A stretch of DNA of 64,000 nt. Source: Acidobacteriota bacterium (GTDB taxonomy: Bacteria; Acidobacteriota; Blastocatellia; Pyrinomonadales; Pyrinomonadaceae). Position 1 is the first letter of the stretch. Each line of letters starts with the position of its first letter. A program made the position numbers and the translations under genes. Location: assembly GCA_019639155.1 (NCBI GenBank), contig JAHBSJ010000002.1, positions 186,001 to 250,000 on the forward strand, in the 5' to 3' direction. Below the pieces are notes generated by a model. The model made no database searches, had not been told where the DNA came from, and saw nothing but the letters and a program-made list of their open reading frames with translations. Below are positions 15,408 through 24,791 of the stretch, piece after piece.

Positions 15408-18083
15408 CTAGGCGATCTTTTCCACGCGAACCGCCGTCACTTTGAACTCAGGCGCCAGCGTGAAGCGATCTCGGACTGGGCTCGTCGCGTAGTTCAAAAA
15501 TACTTTGGGATCGTGGAACGTCGCAAATAGCTCACCATTTTTCACTTTCTGCGAGATGGCGACCGGAAGCTCGGCCTTCCCGTGTGCGCTTATCATCACT
15601 ACCCGTTCGCCATTCGAGAACCCGAGCCGTTCGGCATCGTCCGGCGACATCATCAATTCATCTGTCGGACGAAGCTCGACATTCGGCGTACGCATCGTCA
15701 TCGTGCCTGCGTTGAAATGATAAAGAGCCCTGCCGGTCGTCAGCATGAACGGGAATTCATCGGAAACAGCTTCGGGCGACGGGCGATATTTTATCCGCCG
15801 CAGCGATGCCCGTTTGCCTATGGAGAAACTCTCGCCATGCAGTACCGTTTCACCCGGGTGCTCCTCGTCGGGACACGGCCATTGCAGTCCGTGATGCTCG
15901 ATGCGCGGATATGAGATGCCGCGGCCTGCCGGCCAAACCGCACGGATCTCATTCCATATATCCTCGGCGGAACCGAAGTCGAAATATTCGCCTTTACCCA
16001 TCGCCTTCGCCACATCGCAGACGATCTGCCAATCCGTTCGCGCGTTCCCGCGAACTTCGACTGCCTTCCGGATACGCTGAACGCGACGTTCGGCATTCAT
16101 GAACGTGCCGTCTTTTTCGAACGATGACGCCGCGGGCAGGAACACGTCGGCGAACCGCTTAGCGGTTTCGTTGAAGAACAGATCCTGCACTATGCAGAAC
16201 TCGAGCCCATCGAAAGAACGTTCCGTCTCGTGCGAATTGGCGTTGGACAAAAATACGTCGTAACCGATCGCCCACAATGCTTTCAGCTTGCCCGCTTTGG
16301 CGGCATCGACCATCTGGAGCTGATTCAGCCCCTTCGATTCGGGCACACGCGTCCGCCAGACAGATTCAAAAAGTTCACGGCCATCTTCCACCGCGATCGA
16401 GCCCGTCAGAATGCCCGGATCGCAGCCCATATGTGCCGAACCCTGAACATTATTCTGCCCGCGAAGCGGATTGACGCCCGTTCCCGGCTTTCCGATATTG
16501 CCCGTCAGTAACGCTAGATTGACGACGGTCATCACGCCTTCGGTTCCCTGCAAATGCTCTGTCATTCCGAGGCCGTGCAGCGACATCGCGGGCTTCGCGG
16601 TCGCGTACATTCTGGCCGCAGTCCGAATATCTTCGGCCGTCACGCCGCATCTCTCCGCTACAGCTTCCGGCGAATATTCCGCGACAAATTCGCGATACAG
16701 CTCAAATTCATCGACACGCTCAGCTATGAAATCTGCGTCGGCCAGGCCTTCGTCGATGATCGCGTGAGCGAGTGCGTTGAACAGCAAGATGTTTGTACCC
16801 GGACGCAATTGCAGATGAATATCCGCGTATTTTGTAAGCTCCGTTTTGCGCGGATCAATAATGATCAGATTGGCACCGCCGTTGACGGCCGCCTGCTTGA
16901 TACGGGCTCCCGGGATGGGATGATTTTCTGTCGGATTAGCACCGCAAAGCAAGATCGTCTTTGCTATCTCTATATCATCGAACGAATTCGTCGCCGCACC
17001 GGTGCCAAGCATCATCTTCATCGCGGCGGCTGTCGGTGTGTGGCAAACGCGAGCACAGCAATCGACGTTGTTGGTGCCTAAAGCGACGCGTGCAAATTTC
17101 TGCGCGATGTAATTCTCTTCATTCGTCGCTCGGGCCGAGCCAAGCACGGCAACGCTGTCCGATCCGTATTCCTCGACAAACCCGCTTAATTTATCAGCGG
17201 TGTATCTGATCGCTTCCTCCCAGGTAACGACACGCCATTCGCCGTTCTCACGGATCATCGGCTCGGTCACGCGATCATCGGCATCGTTGAATCCGAACGC
17301 ATATCGCCCTTTGACGCAAAGGTGGCCGCTGTTCACGGGTGCATCGTTGACAGGCCGCACCTCGACCATCTTGCCGCCGCGTGTGCCGACTTCCATTTCG
17401 CAGCCTGTGCCGCAATACGGGCACGTCGTCCGTGTCCATTCATCCGCAGGCCCATGCTCGATCACGCTTCTGTCTTCGAGTGCGCCGGTCGGGCAAACAT
17501 CGGAGCAGGCACCGCAGGAAACGCACGAACTTTGGCCAAACGCACCGAAATTGTCTGGCACGACCGACGAATGTTCCCCGCGGCCGGCGACCTGCCAGAC
17601 ATATTGACCCTGCACCTCGTCGCAGATGCGAACGCATGCATAGCAATCGATACACCGAGCCATATCGACACGAATGTAAATGTGCGAATCGTCAACCAGA
17701 TGCCCGTTCACGCCCGCCGCAAAATCCGCAGCGGTCAGGCCGTATTGCCTTGCCAGGCTATGAAATGGTTTGTCGGGAAACTGCTCGAACGCCGAAGCGG
17801 GATATGACCGAGCCAACATTCTGAGGTTCCATTTGCGCGTCTCCTCGATCTTTTCGGAATGCGTTTCGATCGTCATTCCGTCCGCGACTTTTGCTGTACA
17901 TGAAGCCGTCTCCCGCGAAGAGCCCGATGCTTCGACCAAGCACATCCGGCACGCCCCAACCGGTTTCAAACGTGCATCGTCGCACAGCGTAGGGATCTCG
18001 ATCCCGCACCTACGTGCCGCTTCGAGGATCGAAATGTCGTCGGGAAATTCGCGTGTTGTTCCGTTGATGGTCGCCCTGATCAT
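15408..18083 (-). CDS. NAD-type formate dehydrogenase alpha subunit (molybdopterin, Cys form)
   Basis: About 891 residues from the ATG at 18083. The N-terminus is a 2Fe-2S ferredoxin domain (Cys34, 45, 48, 62). A NuoG-like segment follows, then two 4Fe-4S motifs (CIDCYACVRIC, CVSCGACSDVC) and the Mo-domain cluster (CPYCGTGC, with Cys256). The active-site region reads DCCARVCHTPT, with Cys347 where selenoenzymes have selenocysteine. The C-terminal molybdopterin-dinucleotide domain is intact. It would oxidise formate to CO2. It sits between kynU and kmo, so it probably removes the formate released by kynurenine formamidase. No beta or gamma (NuoF/NuoE-like) FDH subunit is adjacent; the electron acceptor is unknown. 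Confidence 0.93.
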   Translation of the reverse strand: MIRATINGTTREFPDDISILEAARRCGIEIPTLCDDARLKPVGACRMCLVEASGSSRETASCTAKVADGMTIETHSEKIEETRKWNLRMLARSYPASAFEQFPDKPFHSLARQYGLTAADFAAGVNGHLVDDSHIYIRVDMARCIDCYACVRICDEVQGQYVWQVAGRGEHSSVVPDNFGAFGQSSCVSCGACSDVCPTGALEDRSVIEHGPADEWTRTTCPYCGTGCEMEVGTRGGKMVEVRPVNDAPVNSGHLCVKGRYAFGFNDADDRVTEPMIRENGEWRVVTWEEAIRYTADKLSGFVEEYGSDSVAVLGSARATNEENYIAQKFARVALGTNNVDCCARVCHTPTAAAMKMMLGTGAATNSFDDIEIAKTILLCGANPTENHPIPGARIKQAAVNGGANLIIIDPRKTELTKYADIHLQLRPGTNILLFNALAHAIIDEGLADADFIAERVDEFELYREFVAEYSPEAVAERCGVTAEDIRTAARMYATAKPAMSLHGLGMTEHLQGTEGVMTVVNLALLTGNIGKPGTGVNPLRGQNNVQGSAHMGCDPGILTGSIAVEDGRELFESVWRTRVPESKGLNQLQMVDAAKAGKLKALWAIGYDVFLSNANSHETERSFDGLEFCIVQDLFFNETAKRFADVFLPAASSFEKDGTFMNAERRVQRIRKAVEVRGNARTDWQIVCDVAKAMGKGEYFDFGSAEDIWNEIRAVWPAGRGISYPRIEHHGLQWPCPDEEHPGETVLHGESFSIGKRASLRRIKYRPSPEAVSDEFPFMLTTGRALYHFNAGTMTMRTPNVELRPTDELMMSPDDAERLGFSNGERVVMISAHGKAELPVAISQKVKNGELFATFHDPKVFLNYATSPVRDRFTLAPEFKVTAVRVEKIA

Positions 18084-18167
18084 AATTTCAGACGAGCACA
18101 AGGTTCGTGTTTGCCTTTACCTGATCTCGCGCCGACCGGCAGAACTCTTTGTGATCCAACGTTTATT

Positions 18168-19433
18168 TTAGCGCAGACAGTCCTCGAGAATCTCACAGAA
18201 GCGGCTAACATCCTCAAAAGTGTTATAAAGCGGCACGGGAGCGACACGAATTACGTCCGGCTCGCGCCAATCGGCAAAAACCCCGCGTGCCGTGATTGCT
18301 TCAAACAAACTCTTATCTGCATTCCGTACTCGGATCGATAGCTGACAGCCGCGCTGTTCGGGGTCTGAGGGCGTTATGATCTCTATGCGGTCCGTGTCGA
18401 TCTGGCGAAGCGAGTGTTCAAGATAACCGGTTAGTTTGACGGACTTTTCGCGAAGCGCGGGCATTGTTGCCTCGTCAAAGATCTCAAGCGACGCCCGCAA
18501 TGCCGCGAGTTGAAATATCGGCGGGTTTGAAAGCTGCCAACCCTCTGCACCGGCAAGCGGAACGAATTCGGGTCCCATCAGAAAGCGCGTTTCTTTATCG
18601 TGGCCCCACCAGCCGGCGAATCGCGGCAGATCGAACGATCGCGCATGACGTTCGTGGACGAACGCACCGGCGATGCCGCCCGGCCCGGCATTCAGATATT
18701 TGTACGAACACCACGCAGCGAGATCGACATTCCAATCGTGCAATTGAAGCTCAAGATTTCCGGCAGCGTGTGCCAGATCGAAACCGACCACGCATCCCTT
18801 TCGATGCCCGGCCTCCGTGATCGTCCGCATATCAAACGCCTGACCGGTGTAATAATTCACGCCGCCGAGCAATATCAACGCGATCGAATCGCCCTCGCGG
18901 TCGATAGTTTCGAGAATATCTTCGGTTCGCAGACACGATTCACCCTCACGCGGAGCAAGCTCGATCGATCCTGTTGCCTTTTCAAGACCATGAAACCGCA
19001 GTTGCGATTCGACTGCGTATTGATCCGAGGGAAAAGCACCTTTTTCGATAGCGATCTTGTATCTGTCGGCGGTCGGTCGATAGAACGACACCATCAGCAG
19101 ATGCAGATTGACCGTAAGCGAGTTCATCGCCACGACCTCGATCGGCTTTGCGCCGACCAGCCGTGCAAGCGACTCCGTCACAAACTCGTGATATGGCAGC
19201 CACGGATGCCGAGCGTGCAAATGCCCTTCGACACCCAAAAGCTCCCAGTCGTCCAGTACTTCTTCGATGTACTTTCTCGCGGACTTCGGCTGCAGGCCCA
19301 GCGAATTCCCGGTGAAATAGACCGCATCACGGCCAGCGTATTTCGGGATAAGAAAGTTCTCGCGAAATTCCCGCAGCGGATCCGTTTCGTCCATCGATGC
19401 CGCAAACTGTACTGTTTTCGAAGTTTCGCTCAT
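18168..19433 (-). CDS. kynU: Kynureninase
   Basis: 421 residues, a PLP-dependent fold-type I enzyme. It cleaves kynurenine or 3-hydroxykynurenine to (3-hydroxy)anthranilate and alanine. Family features are YFTGNSLGLQPK near the N-terminus, the cofactor-contacting Asp in VGFDLAHAAGN, and the PLP lysine Lys245 in CSYKYLNAGPGG. GWWGH and FVPLAGAEGWQLSNPP follow, as in characterised kynureninases. Its ATG directly abuts the stop of the upstream ACMS decarboxylase gene (no spacer), pointing to coupled translation. Formate dehydrogenase follows after 84 bp. Confidence 0.97.
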   Translation of the reverse strand: MSETSKTVQFAASMDETDPLREFRENFLIPKYAGRDAVYFTGNSLGLQPKSARKYIEEVLDDWELLGVEGHLHARHPWLPYHEFVTESLARLVGAKPIEVVAMNSLTVNLHLLMVSFYRPTADRYKIAIEKGAFPSDQYAVESQLRFHGLEKATGSIELAPREGESCLRTEDILETIDREGDSIALILLGGVNYYTGQAFDMRTITEAGHRKGCVVGFDLAHAAGNLELQLHDWNVDLAAWCSYKYLNAGPGGIAGAFVHERHARSFDLPRFAGWWGHDKETRFLMGPEFVPLAGAEGWQLSNPPIFQLAALRASLEIFDEATMPALREKSVKLTGYLEHSLRQIDTDRIEIITPSDPEQRGCQLSIRVRNADKSLFEAITARGVFADWREPDVIRVAPVPLYNTFEDVSRFCEILEDCLR

Positions 19434-20447
19434 CTAGGTAGTCGTAAACGCGGAACGTTCTAAGCCCAGCCAGTTAAGTGCGGCTCCATGGAGGAGCATT
19501 TCAATGATCAACTCATCATAGGGCATTGACTCTATTAGGCTTCCCGGCTCCAATTCGCCGAGCGGGAACGGGTAATCGGTCCCGAGCATTACCTGATCGG
19601 CCCCGACCAGCTTTATCAGGTAATCTAGTTTCGCCTTTCCATGAACGAGAGAATCGAAGTACATCTTGCTCAAATATTTACGCGGACTGTGCGGATTATC
19701 CGGGAAAAGGTCGGGACGGACATTGAATCCATGCTCAATGCGGCCGATCGTCGCCGGGAACGAACCGCCGCCATGTGCAAAACATACTCTCAGACGCGGG
19801 CATTTTTCCAACGTTCCCGCAAAGATCAGCGAGCAAATAGCCCGAGAAACTTCCGCCGGCATACCGACCAGCCACGGCAGCCAATATTTCTGCATATGCT
19901 CCTCTCCCATCATCGCCCACGGATGTACAAAAACCGACATCCCAAACTCTTCACACGCTTGGAAGAACTCGAGAAATTCCGGCTCTCCGAGGTTCAGTTG
20001 ATTGACGTTAGTTCCGATCTGCACGCCGGCCATTCCGATCTGTTTGCAGCGTTCGAGTTCGGCAATGGCGATCTTGGGCTCTTGCATGGGAATCGTGCCA
20101 AGCCCAACGAAACGGAGCGGGAATTCTGAGACGATCTCGGCTATATGGTCGTTTAGAAACTTTGATATTTCCAGGCAATGATCCGGTTCGGCCCAATAGC
20201 TGAACATCACCGGCACGGTCGAAAGCACCTGCACGTTGACGCCGTGAGCGTCCATCTCCTCGATGCGCTTCGCCGGATCCCAGCAATTCGATTCGATGTC
20301 GCGAAATTGCTTGCCGTCGTCACGCACCATGTGAGCCGAACATGGCTGATAATGATCTAGGTAGATAAAACCGCCATAGCCGAATCGGTCTTTCCACGCC
20401 GGGATGTCTTTGGGAAGTATATGCGTGTGAACGTCGATCTTGAGCAC
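19434..20447 (-). CDS. 2-Amino-3-carboxymuconate-6-semialdehyde decarboxylase (ACMSD)
   Basis: 337 residues, an amidohydrolase-fold zinc enzyme. It decarboxylates ACMS to 2-aminomuconate-6-semialdehyde, steering 3-hydroxyanthranilate away from quinolinate and NAD. Metal ligands are visible: His7 and His9 (DVHTHILP), a mid-protein His in FVHPWAMMG, and the Asp in LGTDYPFPLGE. The ACMSD-typical KDRFGYGGF and PMQEPKIAIAELERC are also present. The start is a GTG at 20447. It leads the tight run ACMSD-kynU-FDH-kmo-formamidase. Confidence 0.95.
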   Translation of the reverse strand: MLKIDVHTHILPKDIPAWKDRFGYGGFIYLDHYQPCSAHMVRDDGKQFRDIESNCWDPAKRIEEMDAHGVNVQVLSTVPVMFSYWAEPDHCLEISKFLNDHIAEIVSEFPLRFVGLGTIPMQEPKIAIAELERCKQIGMAGVQIGTNVNQLNLGEPEFLEFFQACEEFGMSVFVHPWAMMGEEHMQKYWLPWLVGMPAEVSRAICSLIFAGTLEKCPRLRVCFAHGGGSFPATIGRIEHGFNVRPDLFPDNPHSPRKYLSKMYFDSLVHGKAKLDYLIKLVGADQVMLGTDYPFPLGELEPGSLIESMPYDELIIEMLLHGAALNWLGLERSAFTTT

Positions 20448-20506
20448 GTCAACATTTTGGCATTAAACGCGGCTCAAGGAAAATCACATGCTGATGCAGG
20501 GCGAAG

Positions 20507-21478
20507 CTAGCGTTTTCCGATAGCGATGCCGTCGGGAGTTTTTCCGACCGCTGTCTTCGCTATGGTCTCTCCGGTCTCCATATCGATCTTTAGTACGACG
20601 TCCTCATTTGATGCGGTCACATATGCCGTCTTTCCGTCCGGAGTAAAGATCAGCCCGAGTGGTGAGCTTTCAAGCTTGATACGCTTTGTTTCCTTTCTTG
20701 TCGCAGCGTCGATTAAGATCAGTTCTTTTGTATTCGGCATCGTCGCCATCACCAGTCTGCCGTCCGGCGTGAACCGCACGCGATACGGCCGCTCACCCAG
20801 TTTTACACGGTCAATGACCTTGTTAGTCGCCGTATCGATCACGTCGATGCCTGCGTCGCCATTCAAACCGGCCCAGACCTGCTTGCCGTCCGGCGAGATG
20901 TCGATCGCCTCGGGCTGCTTGCCGACGGGAATATGTGTCGTCTTGGACGCCGCGGGCGGGACATTGTTGAACTCGATCGCCGTAACGGTGTCTGAACCGA
21001 TGTTTGGCGTGTAGATCTTCTTTTGGTCCGCCGAGACGACGACCATATGCGAGACCGATTGTCCCGTGCCGATCAGCCAATCGACCTTGCCGGCAGCAAT
21101 GTCATAGCGGCCGACAGCATTATTCGCTTCGGCCGAAAAGTAGATCTTTTCGCCTAATACGACCATCCCGTGCGGCCGCATCAGCGGCATAAGGTCAAAA
21201 CGCTTTAGTTCCTTCTGCGTCGCGACGTCAAAGATAGCCAGCATACTTCCCGGCTGCTGCGTGCCGTAGATCGAAACGAACGCCGTCTTGCCGTCAGCCG
21301 ACGTGACGACCTCGTGCGGCCCTGACGCCGTCGGCACGGTCGCGATCAGCTTCATCTCCTTTGCATCGACGAATGACATTGTTGACTCACCGCGATTGAC
21401 GATGACCAGAATGTCATTTGCCAATGCCGCACTCGTCAAAAGGACGGATAACAACAAAACTGCGATGGTTCTGAACAT
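20507..21478 (-). CDS. Exported YVTN-type beta-propeller protein
   Basis: 323 residues with a signal peptide ending near LANDI. The mature part consists of about seven 40-residue blades in the YncE/YVTN style, with recurring SADGKTAFVS, SPDGKQVWAG, TPDGRLVMAT and TPDGKTAYVT turns. Such proteins act in the periplasm as binding or scaffold propellers; a ligand cannot be assigned. It is embedded in the kynurenine array between the dioxygenase and ACMSD genes, but nothing in it shows a catalytic role. A role in that pathway is an open guess. Confidence 0.85.
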   Translation of the reverse strand: MFRTIAVLLLSVLLTSAALANDILVIVNRGESTMSFVDAKEMKLIATVPTASGPHEVVTSADGKTAFVSIYGTQQPGSMLAIFDVATQKELKRFDLMPLMRPHGMVVLGEKIYFSAEANNAVGRYDIAAGKVDWLIGTGQSVSHMVVVSADQKKIYTPNIGSDTVTAIEFNNVPPAASKTTHIPVGKQPEAIDISPDGKQVWAGLNGDAGIDVIDTATNKVIDRVKLGERPYRVRFTPDGRLVMATMPNTKELILIDAATRKETKRIKLESSPLGLIFTPDGKTAYVTASNEDVVLKIDMETGETIAKTAVGKTPDGIAIGKR

Positions 21479-21553
21479 ATTTCTCCTGCCTCTCGGCCCG
21501 TATTTATCTTACGGGTAGGCGTATGGTTTGGTTTCGTTATCGTAGTGGCTGGG

Positions 21554-22075
21554 TCACGAAACGACCGGCGGCGGTTCCATCACGGCGCCGCATTCTTTGC
21601 AGGTGCGTAAGGCTTCGGAGCCGTAGAATTTCTTGAAAATACCTTGGAACTGCGTTGTTATGTCGCCGAGTTGGAAATATTCCTCGTAGAGCTTCTCGTT
21701 GCAGTTCTCGCAAAACCACATCAGCCCGTCGAGTTCGCCCTCGCGGCGTTTGCGTTCGATAACGAGTCCGATGGTGTTCTCGCCGCGGATCGGATTATGC
21801 GGGATCCGTGGCGGCAGCAGGAACATCTCGCCCTCGCGTATCGGAACATCGACCGCCTTTCCGTCTTCCTGGATCTTCACAAGCAGATCGCCCTCGATCT
21901 GATAAAAAAGCTCCTCGCCCTCGTCCCAGTGATAATCCTTACGCGAATTCGGTCCGCCGACGACCATCACAATAAAATCCTCATCCGCGTAAACACACTG
22001 GTTCCCGACCGGTGGCTTGAGCAAATGCCTGTGCTCGTCTATCCATTGTTTGAAATTGAACGGACGTCGAATCAT
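21554..22075 (-). CDS. 3-Hydroxyanthranilate 3,4-dioxygenase
   Basis: 173 residues, a cupin-fold Fe(II) extradiol dioxygenase. It opens 3-hydroxyanthranilate to ACMS, the substrate of the ACMSD encoded downstream. The iron ligands expected for the family are His49, Glu55 and His93 (KDYHWDEGEELFYQ and PRIPHNP). The bacterial form carries a C-terminal rubredoxin-like iron site, and all four cysteines are present (Cys122, 125, 159, 162 in CENC and CKEC). The sequence is complete for this bacterial class. Confidence 0.96.
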   Translation of the reverse strand: MIRRPFNFKQWIDEHRHLLKPPVGNQCVYADEDFIVMVVGGPNSRKDYHWDEGEELFYQIEGDLLVKIQEDGKAVDVPIREGEMFLLPPRIPHNPIRGENTIGLVIERKRREGELDGLMWFCENCNEKLYEEYFQLGDITTQFQGIFKKFYGSEALRTCKECGAVMEPPPVVS

Positions 22076-22109
22076 ACGAGAATTAAACCACGAAATACAC
22101 GAATTATGC

Positions 22110-22634
22110 TCACAAAACTGTGAGCTTTTCGACAGTTCGCCAGTTTCGTGCGGTTACGGCGAGCTTCAATTTCTTTTCGATGTAACTCTTGCCGAGCAGG
22201 CTGTTCGCGACTCCCATCGGCAAGTGGCAAAAGATCTCGCGGCCAATGACGGCAAAACGTTCCGGCGGCTCAACAGCTTCCATCAACTCAGCCATCTTGT
22301 CGGTCGGCATTTCTTCCTTGAGGAAAAGCACATGCATTTCCTTGTGGTTTTCGAATTCGCCGTCGAAGGGATTCGCCGAAATTATTCTCGCTATGTCGGC
22401 TTGGGCACGAACGATCACCGGCACTTGTTTTTCAAACTCAGCCGCGATCGCCGATTCGATAGAGGAAACGAGATCGCTCTCCGATCGTTCACTGTCAAAC
22501 CCGACGTTGCCGCTGTTAATATACGTCACGACATTTTCAAAGCCTGCTTGTTCGCGACAGGCTTTGAGCGCCGACATCTTTAACATCGTGTTCCCACCGA
22601 CGTTGATCCCACGCAAAAGAGCGACGTAACGCAT
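22110..22634 (-). CDS. DUF1697 family protein
   Basis: About 174 residues from the ATG at 22634, chosen because the family begins MRYVALLRGINVGG. The motifs ALLRGINVGGNT, FENVVTYINSGNVGF and the C-terminal NSLLGKSYIEKKL...TARNWRTVEKL identify DUF1697, a family of unknown biochemical role. It interrupts the kynurenine array between the alcohol dehydrogenase and dioxygenase genes. A low-complexity inverted repeat (22636-22710) separates it from the gene upstream. Confidence 0.88.
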   Translation of the reverse strand: MRYVALLRGINVGGNTMLKMSALKACREQAGFENVVTYINSGNVGFDSERSESDLVSSIESAIAAEFEKQVPVIVRAQADIARIISANPFDGEFENHKEMHVLFLKEEMPTDKMAELMEAVEPPERFAVIGREIFCHLPMGVANSLLGKSYIEKKLKLAVTARNWRTVEKLTVL

Positions 22635-22635
22635 A

Positions 22636-22710
22636 AAAGTGAAAAGGTGAAAAAGTGAAAGCTTGATCGTAAAAAGTCGAACGCCACTTTTCACCCCTTT
22701 CACTTTTTCA
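22636..22710. repeat. A/G-rich short repeats arranged as an inverted repeat
   Basis: The left arm repeats GTGAAAAGGTGAAAAAGTG (22639-22657). The right arm reads CACTTTTCACCCC then TTTCACTTTTTCAC (22684-22710), largely complementary. Together they could fold into a long imperfect hairpin in the gap between two same-strand genes. It may act as a terminator or attenuator, but the repeat looks like one of the short tandem-repeat families scattered in this window. Confidence 0.6.
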
Positions 22711-22718
22711 CATTTGGG

Positions 22719-23771
22719 CTACGCCCGTCCCATATCGATCACGAAACGATACCGCACGTCCGCCTTGATCGTGCGGTCGTAGGCCTCTTCGATGCGGTCG
22801 GGTGAAATGACCTCGACATCCGCAACGACACCGTGTTCGGCACAGAAATCGAGCATCTCCTGCGTTTCCGCGATGCCTCCGATCAGCGAGCCCGCGATCG
22901 ACTTATTGCCCATGATCAGCGATGCCTGATGTATTGTCGCGGGCAATTCCGGCATGCCGACGACGACGAGGACGCCGTTCAATCCAACCATGTTGATATA
23001 CGGATTCAGGTCGTGATTGGCAGAGACGGTATCGATTATCAGGTTGAAACTGTTGGCAAGCGGTGCGAGATTTTCCGGGTCGCTTGTGACCACAAAATTA
23101 TCCGCTCCCAATTTGCCCGCATCCTCGGCCTTTCCGGGTGAAGTACTGAAAACCGTCACCTCCGCACCCATCGCTTTCGCGATCTTTACGGCCATGTGTC
23201 CGAGTCCGCCAAGACCGACGACGCCGACGCGCTGTCCCGGCCCGACGCCGAATTTTTTAAGCGGTGAATACGTTGTGATCCCCGCACACAGCAGCGGCGC
23301 GACACCGGAAAGATCCCCATCCGCGGTCACTTTCAGTGCATAGTTCTCGTCGATGACATAATGTTTCGAATAGCCGCCATATGTCGGCGTGGTGCGGTCC
23401 ATTTCGGTACCGTTGTAGGTCATCGCCATGCCGTTCATGCAGTACTGCTCAACGCCGAATCCGCACGCGACACATTCGCGGCAGCTGTCAATAAAACATC
23501 CGATGCCGGCAACGTCACCTACTGAGAACTTCGTCACGGCGTCGCCCACCTGGGTCACGCGTCCGACGATCTCGTGCCCGGGCACCATCGGATACATAGC
23601 CGGCATCAGGTCGTGCCATTCATCCTTTGCCAGGTGAATGTCCGAATGGCAGATTCCGGCGTATTCGATATCGATCAAGATGTCATTCGGACCGACATCG
23701 CGGCGTTCAAATTCGAACGGCGAAAACGTAGCACTCGGGTCATGTGTTGCGTAACCTTTTGTTTGGATCAT
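22719..23771 (-). CDS. Zinc-dependent alcohol dehydrogenase (YahK/CAD type)
   Basis: 350 residues, a medium-chain dehydrogenase that interconverts aldehydes and alcohols with NAD(P)H. Catalytic zinc ligands are in GICHSDIH and PGHEIVG. The structural zinc lobe has three or four cysteines (CFIDSCRECVACGFGVEQYC), and the Rossmann motif is VVGLGGLGHMAVKIAKAMGA. The type is closest to cinnamyl-alcohol/YahK aldehyde reductases. In this neighbourhood it might reduce an aldehyde formed in aromatic ring cleavage, but the substrate is unknown. Confidence 0.92.
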   Translation of the reverse strand: MIQTKGYATHDPSATFSPFEFERRDVGPNDILIDIEYAGICHSDIHLAKDEWHDLMPAMYPMVPGHEIVGRVTQVGDAVTKFSVGDVAGIGCFIDSCRECVACGFGVEQYCMNGMAMTYNGTEMDRTTPTYGGYSKHYVIDENYALKVTADGDLSGVAPLLCAGITTYSPLKKFGVGPGQRVGVVGLGGLGHMAVKIAKAMGAEVTVFSTSPGKAEDAGKLGADNFVVTSDPENLAPLANSFNLIIDTVSANHDLNPYINMVGLNGVLVVVGMPELPATIHQASLIMGNKSIAGSLIGGIAETQEMLDFCAEHGVVADVEVISPDRIEEAYDRTIKADVRYRFVIDMGRA

Positions 23772-23789
23772 TTCTTCCTCTTAAGTTGA

Positions 23790-24218
23790 TTATTCTATCG
23801 TTGCTATAACTTTTAATTCGATGGCGATCGGCGTTGGCAAACTGCTGATCTCGATCGTCGTCCGGCATGGCTGATTATCGGCGAAATATTCCGCGTATAG
23901 CCGATTATACGCCGCAAAATCGGCCTTCATATTCGTCAGGAACACCGTTACATCTACTATCTTATCCCACGAAGAGCCCGCGTCCTCTAAAATGTATCTT
24001 ACATTTTGAAAAACCGACCGGCACTGAGTTTCGATGTCATACGAAACAATATTTCCGTATTCGTCCAGCTCGACGCCCGGGATCTTCTTAGTTCCGCGTT
24101 CGCGAGGGCCGACACCTGAAAGAAACAACAAATTCCCCACACGCCGTGCATGCGGATACAGGCCGACCGGTTCGGGAGCACGCTCTGAATTCATCATCTG
24201 TGCGTCGTCGTCGCTCAT
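23790..24218 (-). CDS. RidA-family protein, probable 2-aminomuconate deaminase
   Basis: 142 residues of the RidA/YjgF/UK114 trimer family. The core FLSGVGPRERG...SVFQNVRYILEDAGSSWDKIVDVTVFLTNM and the C-terminal SSLPTPIAIELKVIATIE are clear. A RidA member in the 3-hydroxyanthranilate meta-cleavage pathway hydrolyses 2-aminomuconate to 4-oxalocrotonate. Placement among dioxygenase, ACMSD and semialdehyde dehydrogenase genes supports that role here. The Arg expected to bind the substrate carboxylate is present (PCRTTIEI). Its start overlaps the preceding gene by 4 bp (24215-24218). Confidence 0.9.
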   Translation of the reverse strand: MSDDDAQMMNSERAPEPVGLYPHARRVGNLLFLSGVGPRERGTKKIPGVELDEYGNIVSYDIETQCRSVFQNVRYILEDAGSSWDKIVDVTVFLTNMKADFAAYNRLYAEYFADNQPCRTTIEISSLPTPIAIELKVIATIE

Positions 24219-24787
24219 AGCCGTCTCAAAGACCTTAGTATTCTCTCAGTATCTGACAGCGAGATCATTGCCAGATCGTCGGCAGCCTCATCATATCCGT
24301 ACATACCGATGTAATGCCAATCGAGACGTCCCACCTGAAACCACTCGGTCATGACATAGTTTTCGAGCTTCTTATTCTCATCGGCATCGAAAGGTTCATA
24401 GAGAAGATATATCTTACCTAGTGGCGTTGAGATCGTATTTGCTCCCTCGTACATCAGGTCGCCGAGCCCGTCGAATCCTGCTTCGAATGCAAACCGCTGC
24501 ATCTTTCCGTTCGGCAGCGTCCGCGAATAGATGATAACGAACTCGCGGTCCTCGATCGCGACTCCGCGGCCAAGCCGCGACTTGATACGTTCGACCTTGA
24601 AACCGGCAGGCACCCATGTCGGGAGTCCGATCTGAAGCACCTGCTTGGCGGCGATCATTTGCTCCATGTGCGCCTTTGAGACGCCGGGGAACTTTTTCAT
24701 CGCCGCTTGAACACTCGCCTTTGACTGGGCGGATGCGGCCGCAGCCAGCGAAAGCACGATCACGCTGAATAAGAATATTCTCTTCAT
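24215..24787 (-). CDS. Exported protein of unknown function
   Basis: 190 residues with a signal peptide (MKRIFLFSVIVLSLAAAASAQ). I do not recognise the mature domain. It is a mixed alpha/beta sequence with WVPAGFKVERIKSRLGRG, an aromatic-rich middle and a C-terminal DTERILRSLRRL. Its stop overlaps the start of the RidA gene in an ATGA junction, so the two are likely co-translated. It lies 4 bp after pepT, also encoding an exported product. Confidence 0.7.
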   Translation of the reverse strand: MKRIFLFSVIVLSLAAAASAQSKASVQAAMKKFPGVSKAHMEQMIAAKQVLQIGLPTWVPAGFKVERIKSRLGRGVAIEDREFVIIYSRTLPNGKMQRFAFEAGFDGLGDLMYEGANTISTPLGKIYLLYEPFDADENKKLENYVMTEWFQVGRLDWHYIGMYGYDEAADDLAMISLSDTERILRSLRRL

Positions 24788-24791
24788 GAAA

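Noticed and set aside
17040-17060. Possible selenocysteine in the formate dehydrogenase
   Set aside because: The active-site codon reads as Cys (RVCHTPT); there is no in-frame TGA.
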